A stretch of DNA of 64,000 nt from Paraburkholderia franconis (GTDB lineage Bacteria > Pseudomonadota > Gammaproteobacteria > Burkholderiales > Burkholderiaceae). The stretch lies in assembly GCF_009362735.1 (NCBI RefSeq), contig NZ_WHNP01000013.1:124001-188000 (forward strand), written 5' to 3'. The notes beneath the pieces are model-generated. The model was not told where the DNA came from and searched no databases. It saw only the letters and a program-made list of their open reading frames with translations. The translations under genes and the position numbers were made by a program. This document shows positions 26,888 to 36,103 of the stretch, piece after piece; position 1 is the stretch's first letter, and every line of letters starts with the position of its first letter.

Positions 26888-27645
26888 CGCTTGATCTCCG
26901 TTGTGGTGTCGGCGGACGTGTTCGCGTGAATGCCCGCCAGGGTGCCGGATTGCGCTTCGCCGAGCACGCCTTCACGCATCGTCAGATGGCGGTTGCTCAC
27001 GCGCGCGGCCTGCGCGAGATCGTGCGATACCCACAGCCACGCGCGCGCATCCGGCGCGGCGTCGAACCATCCGCGCAACAGCGCTTCGATCGCGCGCGCC
27101 GATTCGGGATCGAGCGATGCCGTCGGCTCGTCGAGCAGCAGCACGTCGGGCGCGAGTTGCAGCACGCGGATCAGCGCGGCGATCTGCGCTTCGCCGCCCG
27201 ACAGCTCGCTTGCGCGACGGTCGAGGAAATCGTTCGCGCGCCCGGCCTGCGACGCGAGCGTCGCGGCCTGCTCGCGATCGAAGCGCACGTCGCGATAGAC
27301 GTGCAGCGTGTACGGATAGCGCAGATTGTCTTCGACACTGCCGTCGAGCAGCGCGGGCCGCTGACGGATATACGCGACATGCCGCCGGTAGCGCGGAATC
27401 GCCGCGCGAACGATGCGCTTGCCGCGCCACAGCACCTCGCCGCCGTCGAGCGGATCGAGCAGCGCAAGCGCGCGCATGAACACGCTCTTGCCCGAGCCCG
27501 ATGGACCCGTGATCGAGATGCGCGCGCCGGCATCGATGGCGACGCTCGTCGCGTGCAGCAGCGTCTCGCCGCGCGTCGCATCGCGCCGCACGATGTCTTT
27601 CGCATGGACGAGCGGTGCGTCCGTGGGGTGGGTATTGTGGGGCAT
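26884..27645 (-). CDS. fetA: FetA-type ABC transporter ATP-binding protein
   Basis: This is the ATPase partner of FetB, 253 residues from the ATG at 27645. It shows Walker A GPSGSGKS at 47-54, the ABC signature ELSGGEAQIAAL, Walker B VLLLDEPTASLD and the switch His in WVSHD. Additional in-frame starts lie upstream (to 27702), none with a clear ribosome binding site, so the N-terminus is uncertain. It is divergent from the AsmA-like gene, whose start lies about 105 bp away. Confidence 0.88.
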   Translation of the reverse strand: MPHNTHPTDAPLVHAKDIVRRDATRGETLLHATSVAIDAGARISITGPSGSGKSVFMRALALLDPLDGGEVLWRGKRIVRAAIPRYRRHVAYIRQRPALLDGSVEDNLRYPYTLHVYRDVRFDREQAATLASQAGRANDFLDRRASELSGGEAQIAALIRVLQLAPDVLLLDEPTASLDPESARAIEALLRGWFDAAPDARAWLWVSHDLAQAARVSNRHLTMREGVLGEAQSGTLAGIHANTSADTTTEIKR

Positions 27646-27749
27646 GGGCAAATGAAATCTGTCGCAGCGCATCATCATGGCGGGCGCGTGGGGCGGGCAC
27701 ATCTCGTGCTGCGCTGACTATCGATGGTCGTATTCCTTACGGAGCCCTC

Positions 27750-30296
27750 ATGGCAGTGCTGCACCCGACTGGATTATCCATCGGCAAAACGATAGGCAAG
27801 ATTCTCGCGTGGCTCATCGGCGTGCTGATCGTTCTGATCGCCGCGCTTGCGGTGTTCGTCCTCACATTCGACTGGAATCGCGCGCGTCCGTACGTTAACG
27901 ACAAGGTGAGCGAAGCCATCGGCCGGCCGTTCGCGATCGAGGGCGATCTGAAGGTCGGATGGCGGCATCCACTCGGCGAAACCGGCTGGCGCGCGTGGGT
28001 GCCCTGGCCGCGTTTTTCCGCGCAGAACATCACGGTCGCCAATCCCGACTGGGCGAAGCAACAGCACTTCGCGACGCTCGACGAAATCGACTTTCAGGTG
28101 AAGGTGCTGCCGCTGCTCACGCATGACATCGTGATTCCGGCGATCAATCTCGTGAATCCGTCCGTCGATCTCGAACGGCTCGTCGATGGACGCAACAACT
28201 GGACCTTCAAGCTGAAGTCGTCGGCGGGGCCGTCGGAGTGGAAGCTCGATCTGCACGACATCGAGTTGAACAAAGGCAATGTCGCGTTCAACGACCAGCA
28301 GAAGAAGATCGACATGCAGGCCGTCGTCGATACGCTTGGCCAGCCGATTCCGATCGGCGAAGCGCTGAAGCAGCAGGAACAGACGTCGCGCAACGCATCC
28401 GCCGACGTGGTCGGCAAGCAGGGCGCAAAACGGCTGAATGCGCAGGTGCAGCAAGAGGCCGCTTCCGAGGCGTCCGCCGCGTCCGCCGCGCCTGCTCTGC
28501 CGGGGGCATCTGGGGCATCGGCTGCACCGGGCGCTTCGGCGCCTGCCGCGCCGGCGGGCGTCGGCGCGTCGAGTCTCGCGAGCGCCGGCACGGGCGCCAG
28601 CGCGGGCGGGTCGGCGGCAGTCGCCGCATCGGGCAGCGCGCCTGCGAGCGCAACGGGCACAGCCGTCGTCGCGCAACGTCCGGGTGCGCCGCAATATGGA
28701 ATCGGCTGGACCGTGAAGGGCACGTACAACCGCTCGCCCGTGTCGGGCAGCGGGAAGTTCGGCGGCGTGCTCGCGCTGCAGGACGCATCGCGCCCGTTCC
28801 CGGTGCAGGCCGATGTGAAAGCAGGCGACTTGCGCATCGCGATGGTCGGCACCGTCACCGATCCCGCGCATCTCGCCGCTGTCGATCTGCGTCTATGGCT
28901 GCAAGGCACGAGCGCTGACCAGCTGTATCAGCTGACGGGCATCACGCTGCCCCAGACGCCGCCATATGCGACGGAAGGCCATCTGATCGGCAACTTCAAG
29001 CGGGGCGGCAGCGTGTTCAGGTATGAAAATTTTACAGGCCGAGTCGGCGGCAGCGATGTGAACGGCACGGTCGTCTATACGCAGCGCGAAACACGTCCGC
29101 TGCTCCAGGGCACGCTCGTGTCGAACCTGCTCCAGTTCAAGGATCTTGCGCCCGTCATCGGCGCGGACACCAACGCGAGCAAGAAGAAGCGTGGCGAGAA
29201 GGCACGCCAGCCTTCGAACAAGGCGCTGCCGACCGAGGAGTTCAAGACCGACCGCTGGAAGGCCATCGATGCCGACGTCAGGTTTACGGGCCGGCGCATC
29301 GTCAAGGACCCGGCGCTGCCCATCACCGATCTCGACACGCACGTCGTGATGACGGACGGCGTACTGTCGCTCGAGCCGCTGAAGTTCGGCGTGGCGGGCG
29401 GTTCGCTTGCGTCGAACATTCATCTCGACGGCAGCGCGACGCCACTCAAGGGCCGCTTCTCGACGGAAGCGCGCCACCTGAAGCTCAAGCAGCTGCTGCC
29501 GACTGTGAAGTCGATGCAAAGCGCGCTCGGTGAAATCAACGGCGACGCGGCATTGTCGGCGACGGGCAATTCGCCGGCGGCGCTCGCGGGCACATCGAAT
29601 GGCGAAGTGAAGCTGCTTGTCACCGATGGCACGATCAGCCGCCTGCTGATGGAAGCAGCCGGGCTCAATGTTGCGAACGTGGTCTACGAAAAGCTCTTCG
29701 GCAACCGCGATGTGCAGATCAATTGCGCAGCCGGCGATTTCGTCGTGACGAACGGCGTGCTCGATTCGCGCGTGTTCGCGCTCGATACGCAGGACGCCGT
29801 GATCAATATCGACGGCACGGTGGACATGAAGGACGAGTCGATGGACCTTGGCGTGCATCCGCACACGAAGGGCTTTCGCGTGTTCACGCTGCGCTCGCCG
29901 CTGTACGTGAAGGGGACGTTCAAGAACCCGAGCGTGGGCGTGAACGCGGCGGCGCTCGCGCTGCGCGGTGGCGCAATGGTCGGCCTCGGTCTGATCAATC
30001 CGTTCGCCGCGCTGATTCCTTTGATTGCGCCGAGCAACATCCATCCTCTGCCATGCCAGCAGCTGATGACGGCGATGCAGGCGCAGCCCCCGACTGCGCC
30101 GCCGCCGGGACAGCGCGAAAAGGCGAAGGGCCCCGTATTGCCGCCGGGCACGCCGGGTGCATCGGCCGTCGAGCCATCCGCGCCTGCGACATCCGGATCG
30201 AAGAAGTCGTCCGCGTCGTCGAAGAAGCCCGCTGTGCCCGCTAGCGGCGCGTCGCTGCCGGGGCCCGCGCATGCCGCCGACTACAAGGGAAGTTGA
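27750..30296 (+). CDS. AsmA-family protein
   Basis: A large (848-residue) inner-membrane-anchored AsmA-like protein. One N-terminal transmembrane helix (about residues 14-35, IGKILAWLIGVLIVLIAALAVFVL) is followed by the AsmA N-terminal domain (FDWNRARPYVNDKVSEAIGRPFAIEGDL). A periplasmic body with the C-terminal AsmA_2 region (around MDLGVHPHTKGFRVFTLRSPLYVKGTFKNPSVGV) completes it. This family forms bridge-like lipid-transport or outer-membrane-homeostasis proteins. A long Ala/Ser/Gly/Pro low-complexity insert (about residues 234-310) and a Lys/Ser/Pro-rich tail are unusual. GGAG five bases before the ATG at 27750 fixes the start. Confidence 0.88.
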   Translation: MAVLHPTGLSIGKTIGKILAWLIGVLIVLIAALAVFVLTFDWNRARPYVNDKVSEAIGRPFAIEGDLKVGWRHPLGETGWRAWVPWPRFSAQNITVANPDWAKQQHFATLDEIDFQVKVLPLLTHDIVIPAINLVNPSVDLERLVDGRNNWTFKLKSSAGPSEWKLDLHDIELNKGNVAFNDQQKKIDMQAVVDTLGQPIPIGEALKQQEQTSRNASADVVGKQGAKRLNAQVQQEAASEASAASAAPALPGASGASAAPGASAPAAPAGVGASSLASAGTGASAGGSAAVAASGSAPASATGTAVVAQRPGAPQYGIGWTVKGTYNRSPVSGSGKFGGVLALQDASRPFPVQADVKAGDLRIAMVGTVTDPAHLAAVDLRLWLQGTSADQLYQLTGITLPQTPPYATEGHLIGNFKRGGSVFRYENFTGRVGGSDVNGTVVYTQRETRPLLQGTLVSNLLQFKDLAPVIGADTNASKKKRGEKARQPSNKALPTEEFKTDRWKAIDADVRFTGRRIVKDPALPITDLDTHVVMTDGVLSLEPLKFGVAGGSLASNIHLDGSATPLKGRFSTEARHLKLKQLLPTVKSMQSALGEINGDAALSATGNSPAALAGTSNGEVKLLVTDGTISRLLMEAAGLNVANVVYEKLFGNRDVQINCAAGDFVVTNGVLDSRVFALDTQDAVINIDGTVDMKDESMDLGVHPHTKGFRVFTLRSPLYVKGTFKNPSVGVNAAALALRGGAMVGLGLINPFAALIPLIAPSNIHPLPCQQLMTAMQAQPPTAPPPGQREKAKGPVLPPGTPGASAVEPSAPATSGSKKSSASSKKPAVPASGASLPGPAHAADYKGS

Positions 30297-30405
30297 ACGT
30301 GTCGGTTAGCCGTCGACGTAGCAGTGAAACACCATCGGCATATTCGATGCGGCGAAAGCCACTGAGCGCTGTGCAATAGAGCAGCAGTGCAGCACGCGAA
30401 AACAC

Positions 30406-30433
30406 CACGGCCGCGAATTTCGCGGCCGTGTTT
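30406..30433. terminator. Bidirectional terminator between asmA-like and hypothetical gene
   Basis: Ten-bp perfect arms CACGGCCGCG (30406-30415) and CGCGGCCGTG (30421-30430) enclose a 5-nt loop, with AAA upstream and TTT downstream. It suits both convergent genes. Confidence 0.75.
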
Positions 30434-30449
30434 CATGGGTTCTGCGGAT

Positions 30450-30950
30450 CTAGCGCAGCGAGCGAGGCGTCGCGTCGCCGGCGGCATCCTGGCGCCGCAC
30501 GCCGCGCCGCGTGCCTGCAGCCGTAGCACGCGTCGCGCCGAATTCCGGCAAGATGCGCGCTCGCGCGCGACTTGCGAACACGAGAAAACCGAAACCGTCG
30601 GCCTCGTACCAGTAGCCGCCGTTCTCCAGTCCGTCTAGCGGCTGTTCGAGCGCATTCGCAATGGATTCGATGCAGCGGCGGCGCAACTCGGCGACAGCGG
30701 GATAAGGCGGCTGAGCGCCGCGCACACTGCACAACAGGACGTCGAGCCCTGGCAGCACATGTGCGTAGAGCACCGGCTCGTCTTGCGCGCGAGCGCGCGC
30801 AATCTTGGTATCGAGTTGACCGAAGGGCTTGAAGTGCCGCAGCACCGCGAGGAACGACTCGTCGCCGTCCACCTTCGCGCGCCTGCGCTTTTTCGGGAAG
30901 GACATAAAAACTCGCCTGAAAAAGAATTGCAAGAAACGCAGCGTCCTCAT
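30450..30950 (-). CDS. Hypothetical protein
   Basis: No family recognised. From the ATG at 30950, preceded by GGGAG, the product is 166 residues. It has a short hydrophobic/basic start (LRFLQFFFRRVF), then a soluble alpha/beta-looking body (ESFLAVLRHFKPFGQLDTKIARARAQDEPVLYAHVLP...) and a basic Arg/Ala-rich C-terminus. An ATG at 30905 (MSFPKKRRRAK) with AGGCGAG upstream is an equally reasonable start and would give 151 residues without the hydrophobic lead. A TATAAA-like -10 lies at 30988-30993 on this strand. Convergent with the AsmA-like gene. Confidence 0.65.
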   Translation of the reverse strand: MRTLRFLQFFFRRVFMSFPKKRRRAKVDGDESFLAVLRHFKPFGQLDTKIARARAQDEPVLYAHVLPGLDVLLCSVRGAQPPYPAVAELRRRCIESIANALEQPLDGLENGGYWYEADGFGFLVFASRARARILPEFGATRATAAGTRRGVRRQDAAGDATPRSLR

Positions 30951-31550
30951 GCGACCACTCCCGGCTTCGCGCGCCGCACGTCGATCTTTTATAGCATACG
31001 AAAATGCCGGATACACGGTGATTCGTCTGTCTCACTCCATCGTCCCGTGCGAACCAGGCCGAATCGCGTCGCCGTGCGCTTTCGCATCCCTGTGCATCTG
31101 GTCTCAATAATAGACTCACCCACGCGTGACGTGTTTCCGGCACCTTAAAAAAAGACATTTTTGTGTGCGCCAGCCCCTTCTGTGCGCACGTTGAAATATC
31201 TTTTGTGCCCGTCGATAATGGCCCGGTCCTAGTCGCGGCGCGGCTTCGGACGCAGCGCACGGCGCTGTGTCGAATCGATGAGCGGCGCGCATGAGTGAAA
31301 TCATCAATGGCGCATGGTGCGTGTCGGCGTTCCACGCTTCACATGCTGCGATGATGCCTGCGTGCGTTTCATGATTCGTGCCGGTTCTGCATGCCGGGAA
31401 ATGCGTCGCCGGGCCTGCATGCATGTGCAGTCGCCGTCGGGGCAAGAGCCGTGCTGACAGTTCGATGCGCGAAACGAATCGCTGCTCGTGCGCCACGCTC
31501 GCTGCTTTCCGCCGTTCTCGCTGTTTCCGCCGCCATCGCGCGATGCGTAG
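30951..31550. other. Intergenic region, 600 bp, between divergent genes
   Basis: It contains the upstream region of the minus-strand hypothetical gene and of the sensor kinase. It is noticeably AT-richer around 30985-31030 and 31100-31210. Reading both strands I find no ORF with coding character, no tRNA and no strong hairpin. Confidence 0.5.
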
Positions 31551-33170
31551 ATGAAACTGTTCACAAAGGGCCTGTTGCTGATCGCATTGCCGAGTGCCGT
31601 CGAGCTGGCGCTGCTAGGCGTCGTGTCCGATATGCAGGCACAAACAGCGCAGGCCGTCGAACGCTCGTCGGACAGCAGGCAGATCCTGTATCAGGCTGCA
31701 TCCCTCGAAAACCCGATGCTGTGGCAAGTGGCTCGCTTGCGCGCGGGCATCGTCGCGGGCGATCCGTCGTTCATGGATCGTCATGCAGCGTGGGGCGATC
31801 TCGCCGACCGGCTGACGCGGCTCGAAGAAGCCGTTGCGGACACACCCGAGCAGGCCGCTCGCGTGCGGCAGATGCGCGAAGCCGTCGACAGCTATCGGCA
31901 GCAGGCGATGTCCGTTGCGCAATCGCTGCGCACGGGCGCGACGATGAAGCCCTTCGCGACGCTCGAAGGCGGTGCATTGCCCGCGCAAGCCGTGCGCTTT
32001 CGTGACGCGCTGCACGCATTCCTCGACGAAGCGACGCGGCTCGAAGCCGAACACAACGCGACGCTCGCGCAAACGCGCACGCGCCAGCATATCGCGCTGG
32101 TGTGCGCCGTGCTCGGCTCGATGCTGATCTGGGCCGCGACGGCGTTCGCGTTTGCGCGCGGCATCGGCCGTCGGCTGGATGTGCTCGCGTCGAACGCGCA
32201 ACGGCTCGGCAGCGGAAAGCCGTTGCCGGCGCCGCTCGCGGGCAACGACGAAATCGCCGCGCTCGATGCCGCGCTGCACCGCACGAGCGCGCTGCTGCGT
32301 GCCGCCGATCTGAATCAGGCGGCGCTCCAGGCGTCGCTGCAGACGCGCGCGGCGGAACTGGCGAGCGTCAACGAAACGTTGCGCCAGGAGACGCAGGACA
32401 ACGAGATGTTCATCTACAGCGTGTCGCACGATCTGCGTTCGCCGCTCGTGAACACGCAGGGTTTCTCGAAAGAACTGCAGGTTTCGTGCGACGAACTGCG
32501 CGCGACGATCGTCGACGCCCGTCTGCCCGCCGACGAACACAAACGGCTTGCCGATGTGCTCGACGGCGACGTGCAGGAGTCGCTGCGCTTCGTGCGCTCA
32601 TCGGTGACGCGCGCGGCCGCGATCATCGATGCGCTGCTGCGCATCGCGCGCGCCGGGCGGCTCGAATATCACTGGCAGCGCGTGAGCGTGGGCCGTGCCG
32701 TCGCGCGGGCCGTCGATGCGCTGCAAAAGCGGATCGACGAGCGCGAGGCGGTGGTCGTCGTGCGCGAGTTGCCGGCGGCATGGGGTGATCCCGCCGCGAT
32801 CGAGCAGGTGTTCAGCCAGTTGATCGGCAACGCGATCAGTTTTCTCGATCCAGCGCGGCCGGGACATATCGAAGTGGGCGCGCTCGATGCGGCCGATCAC
32901 GTGCATGAAAACAGCACGATCGCGCCGCCTCAAAGAACACGCACGTATTTTGTGCGAGACAATGGCATGGGCATTCCAGCCGCGTATATGTCGAAAGTAT
33001 TTCGCGCGTTCCAGCGGCTGCATGGCGATGTCGCGCAGGGCGAGGGCGTCGGGCTTGCATTGGTGCGCCGCATCCTCGAGCGGCACGGCGGGCGCGTGTG
33101 GGTCGAATCGGCGGAGGGCGCGGGCTCGACATTCTTCGTCACGCTGCCCGATCAGCCGTTGCGGGCCTGA
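31551..33170 (+). CDS. Membrane sensor histidine kinase
   Basis: A 539-residue kinase with an N-terminal transmembrane segment and a periplasmic helical CHASE3-like domain (about 30-175). A second transmembrane helix (about 183-204, ALVCAVLGSMLIWAATAFAFA) and a HAMP-like linker follow. The HisKA dimerisation domain has phospho-acceptor His293 in YSVSHDLRSPL, and the HATPase domain (about 405-538) has RDNGMGIPAAY and GEGVGLALVRRI. The stand-alone receiver and hybrid kinase downstream probably belong to the same signalling chain. The combination of kinase with a receiver of the Rcp1 type is common for cyanobacterial phytochromes and related systems. The stimulus is unknown. Confidence 0.9.
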   Translation: MKLFTKGLLLIALPSAVELALLGVVSDMQAQTAQAVERSSDSRQILYQAASLENPMLWQVARLRAGIVAGDPSFMDRHAAWGDLADRLTRLEEAVADTPEQAARVRQMREAVDSYRQQAMSVAQSLRTGATMKPFATLEGGALPAQAVRFRDALHAFLDEATRLEAEHNATLAQTRTRQHIALVCAVLGSMLIWAATAFAFARGIGRRLDVLASNAQRLGSGKPLPAPLAGNDEIAALDAALHRTSALLRAADLNQAALQASLQTRAAELASVNETLRQETQDNEMFIYSVSHDLRSPLVNTQGFSKELQVSCDELRATIVDARLPADEHKRLADVLDGDVQESLRFVRSSVTRAAAIIDALLRIARAGRLEYHWQRVSVGRAVARAVDALQKRIDEREAVVVVRELPAAWGDPAAIEQVFSQLIGNAISFLDPARPGHIEVGALDAADHVHENSTIAPPQRTRTYFVRDNGMGIPAAYMSKVFRAFQRLHGDVAQGEGVGLALVRRILERHGGRVWVESAEGAGSTFFVTLPDQPLRA

Positions 33171-33265
33171 TGAATACATGAATGCGCGCAGCGTGGCATC
33201 GCTGGATGACGCAGTGCACGAAGCGCAGTGCAAGAAGTCGTAAGCTGAGCAACGCATAATGGCGT

Positions 33266-33325
33266 GCATCGAGTCGCACTGCATCGAGTCGCACTGCATC
33301 GAGTCGCACTGCATCGAGTCGTACT
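33266..33325. repeat. 15-bp tandem repeat, four units, intergenic
   Basis: Three exact copies of GCATCGAGTCGCACT (33266-33310) and a fourth ending GTACT (33311-33325). It lies between the kinase stop and the receiver start, so changes in copy number could alter the spacing or leader of the receiver gene. Confidence 0.92.
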
Positions 33326-33394
33326 GGTTGGCGCGCAATCGGAGAAGGTCGTGACAAACGCGTGATGCGCAATGCAAGCGCGCCGGAGGGAACG

Positions 33395-33886
33395 ATGTCA
33401 CACGGGGAAGCGGTCGGTAAGTCGATTGGCATCGTGCTGATCGAAGACGATGACGGACACGCGACGCTCGTCGAGCGCAATCTGCGGCGTGCTGGCATAT
33501 CAAACGGATTCATGCGCTTTGCGGACGGCCAGGAGGCGCTCGACTATTTCTTCGGCGAGCCGACGCCTGGCGAGCACGCGAGAGGCCTTCCATCGCGCGA
33601 CGATCTCGCCAATTACGTCGTGCTGCTGGACCTTAAGATGCCTCGCGTGGACGGCTTTGAAGTGCTGCGGCGTCTGAAGGAAACGCCGTCGACGGCGTCG
33701 ATGCCCGTCATCGTGCTCACGACCACCGACGATCCGCGTGAAATCGAGCGATGTTATGAATTGGGTTGCAACGTCTACATTACGAAGCCGGTCGAATACG
33801 ATGCGTTCATCGAAGCCGTGCGCCGGCTCGGCTTCTTCCTGCAGGTCGTGAAGCTGCCGCCGGGGCAACGCTACGCGTCTGCATGA
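33395..33886 (+). CDS. Single-domain response regulator
   Basis: A 163-residue stand-alone receiver. The acidic pocket is Glu-Asp-Asp (IEDDDG, near residues 17-20), with phospho-acceptor Asp79 in LLDLKMPRVDG, the Thr of VLTTTD, and Lys in ITKPVEYDAF. There is no output domain. The long loop FGEPTPGEHARGLPSRDD before the phosphorylation strand is typical of Rcp1-like receivers. GGAGG five bases before the ATG at 33395 fixes the start, against a GTG/ATG pair 30 bp upstream. It probably shuttles phosphate between the flanking kinases. Confidence 0.9.
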   Translation: MSHGEAVGKSIGIVLIEDDDGHATLVERNLRRAGISNGFMRFADGQEALDYFFGEPTPGEHARGLPSRDDLANYVVLLDLKMPRVDGFEVLRRLKETPSTASMPVIVLTTTDDPREIERCYELGCNVYITKPVEYDAFIEAVRRLGFFLQVVKLPPGQRYASA

Positions 33887-33968
33887 ATGCACGAAGGGGC
33901 ACGCAGTGCTCGCTCATCAAAGGGCGGTCCGTGCCGCAAGCAGTCCAATTGACGATTGACCATCTGGC

Positions 33969-35960
33969 ATGACTGAAGACGGATCCACGCCGCTCGCCGC
34001 GCACGTGCTCGTCGTCGACGACGACGAGGGCATCTTGCGGCTTGCGCGCAAATCGCTGGAGCGCGCCGGCTGCCGCGTCGAGCTCTGCAATAGCGTCGAA
34101 AGCGCGCATCGCGCGATCGCCGCGAACGCGCCCGACCTGATCGTGCTCGACTATCAGCTCGACGGCGCGGAGACGGGGCTCGATTTTTTCAGGCGTCTGC
34201 GCCACGAAGGCGTGCGCATTCCCGCGATACTCGTTACCGGTTTCACCGACGAATCGCGCGTGATCGAAGCGCTGCGTTCCGGCGTGTCCGACGTCGTGCC
34301 CAAAGCGGGCGACTATCTCGACTATCTGCCCGAAGCCGTCGAACGCGTGTTGTCGCAAGTGCGGCTGCAACGGGCCTCCGCGGAAGCGCTGCTGCTGCGC
34401 GAGCGCGAGGCGCACTACCGCACGTTGTCCGAAGCGCTGCCGCATCTCGTGCTCACCTGCAACGCGAATGGCGACTGTGATTTTCTGTCGAAGCAGTGGG
34501 TGGACTACACGGGCCTCGACGGCGCGAATGCGCTCGGGCTGGCGTGGCTCGACGCCGTGCATCCCGACGACCGCGAAGACGTGCGCCGCACCTGGCTCAA
34601 GACGGTGCGCAGCGAAGCCACCTTTTACCGCCACGAATTGCGCATTCGCCGCCACGACGGCGCGTATCGCTGGTTCGATGCGCGCATTGCCGCCGTGCGC
34701 GACGCGAGCGGCACGGTCAGCAAGTGGTTCGGCAGTTGCACGGACATCCATTCGCAGCGCGAAGCCATCGAGGAGCGCGAAAGGTTGCTCGCCTCCGAGC
34801 AGGCCGCGCGTCAGGCGGCGGAAGAAGCGAACCGTTCGAAGGATCGTTTTCTTGCGATGCTGTCGCATGAATTGCGCACACCGTTGACGCCTGTGCTCGC
34901 GGGCACGCGCATGCTCGAGATGATGCCGGACCTGCCCGAAGCGGTGCGTACGGGCGTCGTGATGATTCGCCGTAACGTCGAACTGGAAGCGCGCCTGATC
35001 GACGATCTGCTCGATCTCACGCGCGTGGCGAACGGCAAGCTGCGGCTGTCGCTGGAAACGGTCGATGTGCACGAGGTGATCGACAGCGTGCTCGATCTGT
35101 TTCGCAGCGAGATCCAGACCAAGCAGCAGGACGTTCGCGTCAGCAAGACGGCGCAAAATCACTACGTGCTGGCCGATCGCGCGCGCTTGCAGCAGATGCT
35201 GTGGAACCTGATCCGCAATGCCGCGAAGTTCACGCCGGACGGTGGGCATATTTTCGTGCGCACGCGCGACGAAAGAATGCATGTGCAGATATCGGTCGAG
35301 GATACGGGCGTCGGCATCGAGCCCGAGCAGATCGGCAAGCTCTTCAACGCATTCGAGCAGGGCAGCCAGAACATGTCGCGGCAGTTCGGCGGGCTGGGAC
35401 TCGGGCTCGCGATCACGAAGGCGCTCACCGATGCGCACGGCGGCACCGTCACCGCGCACAGTCCGGGCGCGCATTGCGGCGCGACGTTCACGATCACGCT
35501 GCCGACCGCCGAAGAGCGGCTCGCCGAGCCCGCTGCGCCCGTCGCCGAGAGTGCGCAGCCGGCAGGCGGCCTCACGATTCTGCTGATCGAAGATCACGCC
35601 GACACCGCCGAAGTGATGGCGCAACTGATGCGCACGCTGGGGCATGAAGTGACCGTCGTCGGGCGCGTCGCCGACGCGCTCGCCGCGACGCAGAGCGCGC
35701 CGTTCGATCTGATCGTCAGCGACGTCGGCTTGCCGGACGGCACGGGCCTCGATTTCATCAAGGCGTTCCGCGAGCGCGACGATGCGCCCGCTGTCGCGCT
35801 GACAGGCTTCGGCAGTGACGAAGATATTCGCCAATGCCTCGAAGCGGGCTTCACGTCGCATCTGACGAAGCCTGTCAACTTCTCGCAGCTCGAACAGGTG
35901 ATCGAAGGCGCGGCGGCAGCGAAAGCGCAGAGAAATGCAGGCGAGGCGAAAGCGGGCTAG
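33969..35960 (+). CDS. Hybrid histidine kinase (REC-PAS-HisKA-HATPase-REC)
   Basis: A soluble 663-residue kinase with no membrane helix. Domains are a receiver (about 10-125, Asp61 in VLDYQLDG), a PAS domain with PAC motif (about 140-260: YRTLSEALPHLVLTCNANG, WFGSCTDIHSQ), HisKA with His300 in AMLSHELRTPL, HATPase (about 405-515: DTGVGIEP, GLGLGLAIT), and a C-terminal receiver (about 535-655, Asp585 in SDVGLPDG). The N-terminal receiver makes it a likely recipient of phosphate from the upstream kinase. Start is the ATG 82 bp after the single-domain receiver. A terminator follows at 36008-36047. Confidence 0.92.
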   Translation: MTEDGSTPLAAHVLVVDDDEGILRLARKSLERAGCRVELCNSVESAHRAIAANAPDLIVLDYQLDGAETGLDFFRRLRHEGVRIPAILVTGFTDESRVIEALRSGVSDVVPKAGDYLDYLPEAVERVLSQVRLQRASAEALLLREREAHYRTLSEALPHLVLTCNANGDCDFLSKQWVDYTGLDGANALGLAWLDAVHPDDREDVRRTWLKTVRSEATFYRHELRIRRHDGAYRWFDARIAAVRDASGTVSKWFGSCTDIHSQREAIEERERLLASEQAARQAAEEANRSKDRFLAMLSHELRTPLTPVLAGTRMLEMMPDLPEAVRTGVVMIRRNVELEARLIDDLLDLTRVANGKLRLSLETVDVHEVIDSVLDLFRSEIQTKQQDVRVSKTAQNHYVLADRARLQQMLWNLIRNAAKFTPDGGHIFVRTRDERMHVQISVEDTGVGIEPEQIGKLFNAFEQGSQNMSRQFGGLGLGLAITKALTDAHGGTVTAHSPGAHCGATFTITLPTAEERLAEPAAPVAESAQPAGGLTILLIEDHADTAEVMAQLMRTLGHEVTVVGRVADALAATQSAPFDLIVSDVGLPDGTGLDFIKAFRERDDAPAVALTGFGSDEDIRQCLEAGFTSHLTKPVNFSQLEQVIEGAAAAKAQRNAGEAKAG

Positions 35961-36007
35961 GCGCGTGCGTCGAGCGCGCATTCGATAGAAGGCATTCGAT
36001 AAAAAGC

Positions 36008-36050
36008 GAAGGGCCTGTTGCGCATCGACGTACGCAACAGGCCCTTCACT
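36008..36050. terminator. Strong bidirectional terminator
   Basis: Fifteen-bp perfect arms (36008-36022 and 36033-36047) enclose a 10-nt loop, with AAAA before and T-rich sequence after. It is placed between the convergent hybrid kinase and mscL genes. Confidence 0.85.
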
Positions 36051-36103
36051 TTATGTGGCATTTGCGAGTGGCGCCGAAGCGGTGCCGCCTCGCTCGCACG
36101 CGG

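Noticed and set aside
33807..35981. Minus-strand frame of 724 codons opposite the hybrid kinase
   Set aside because: Mirror of receiver/kinase domains with no own motifs.
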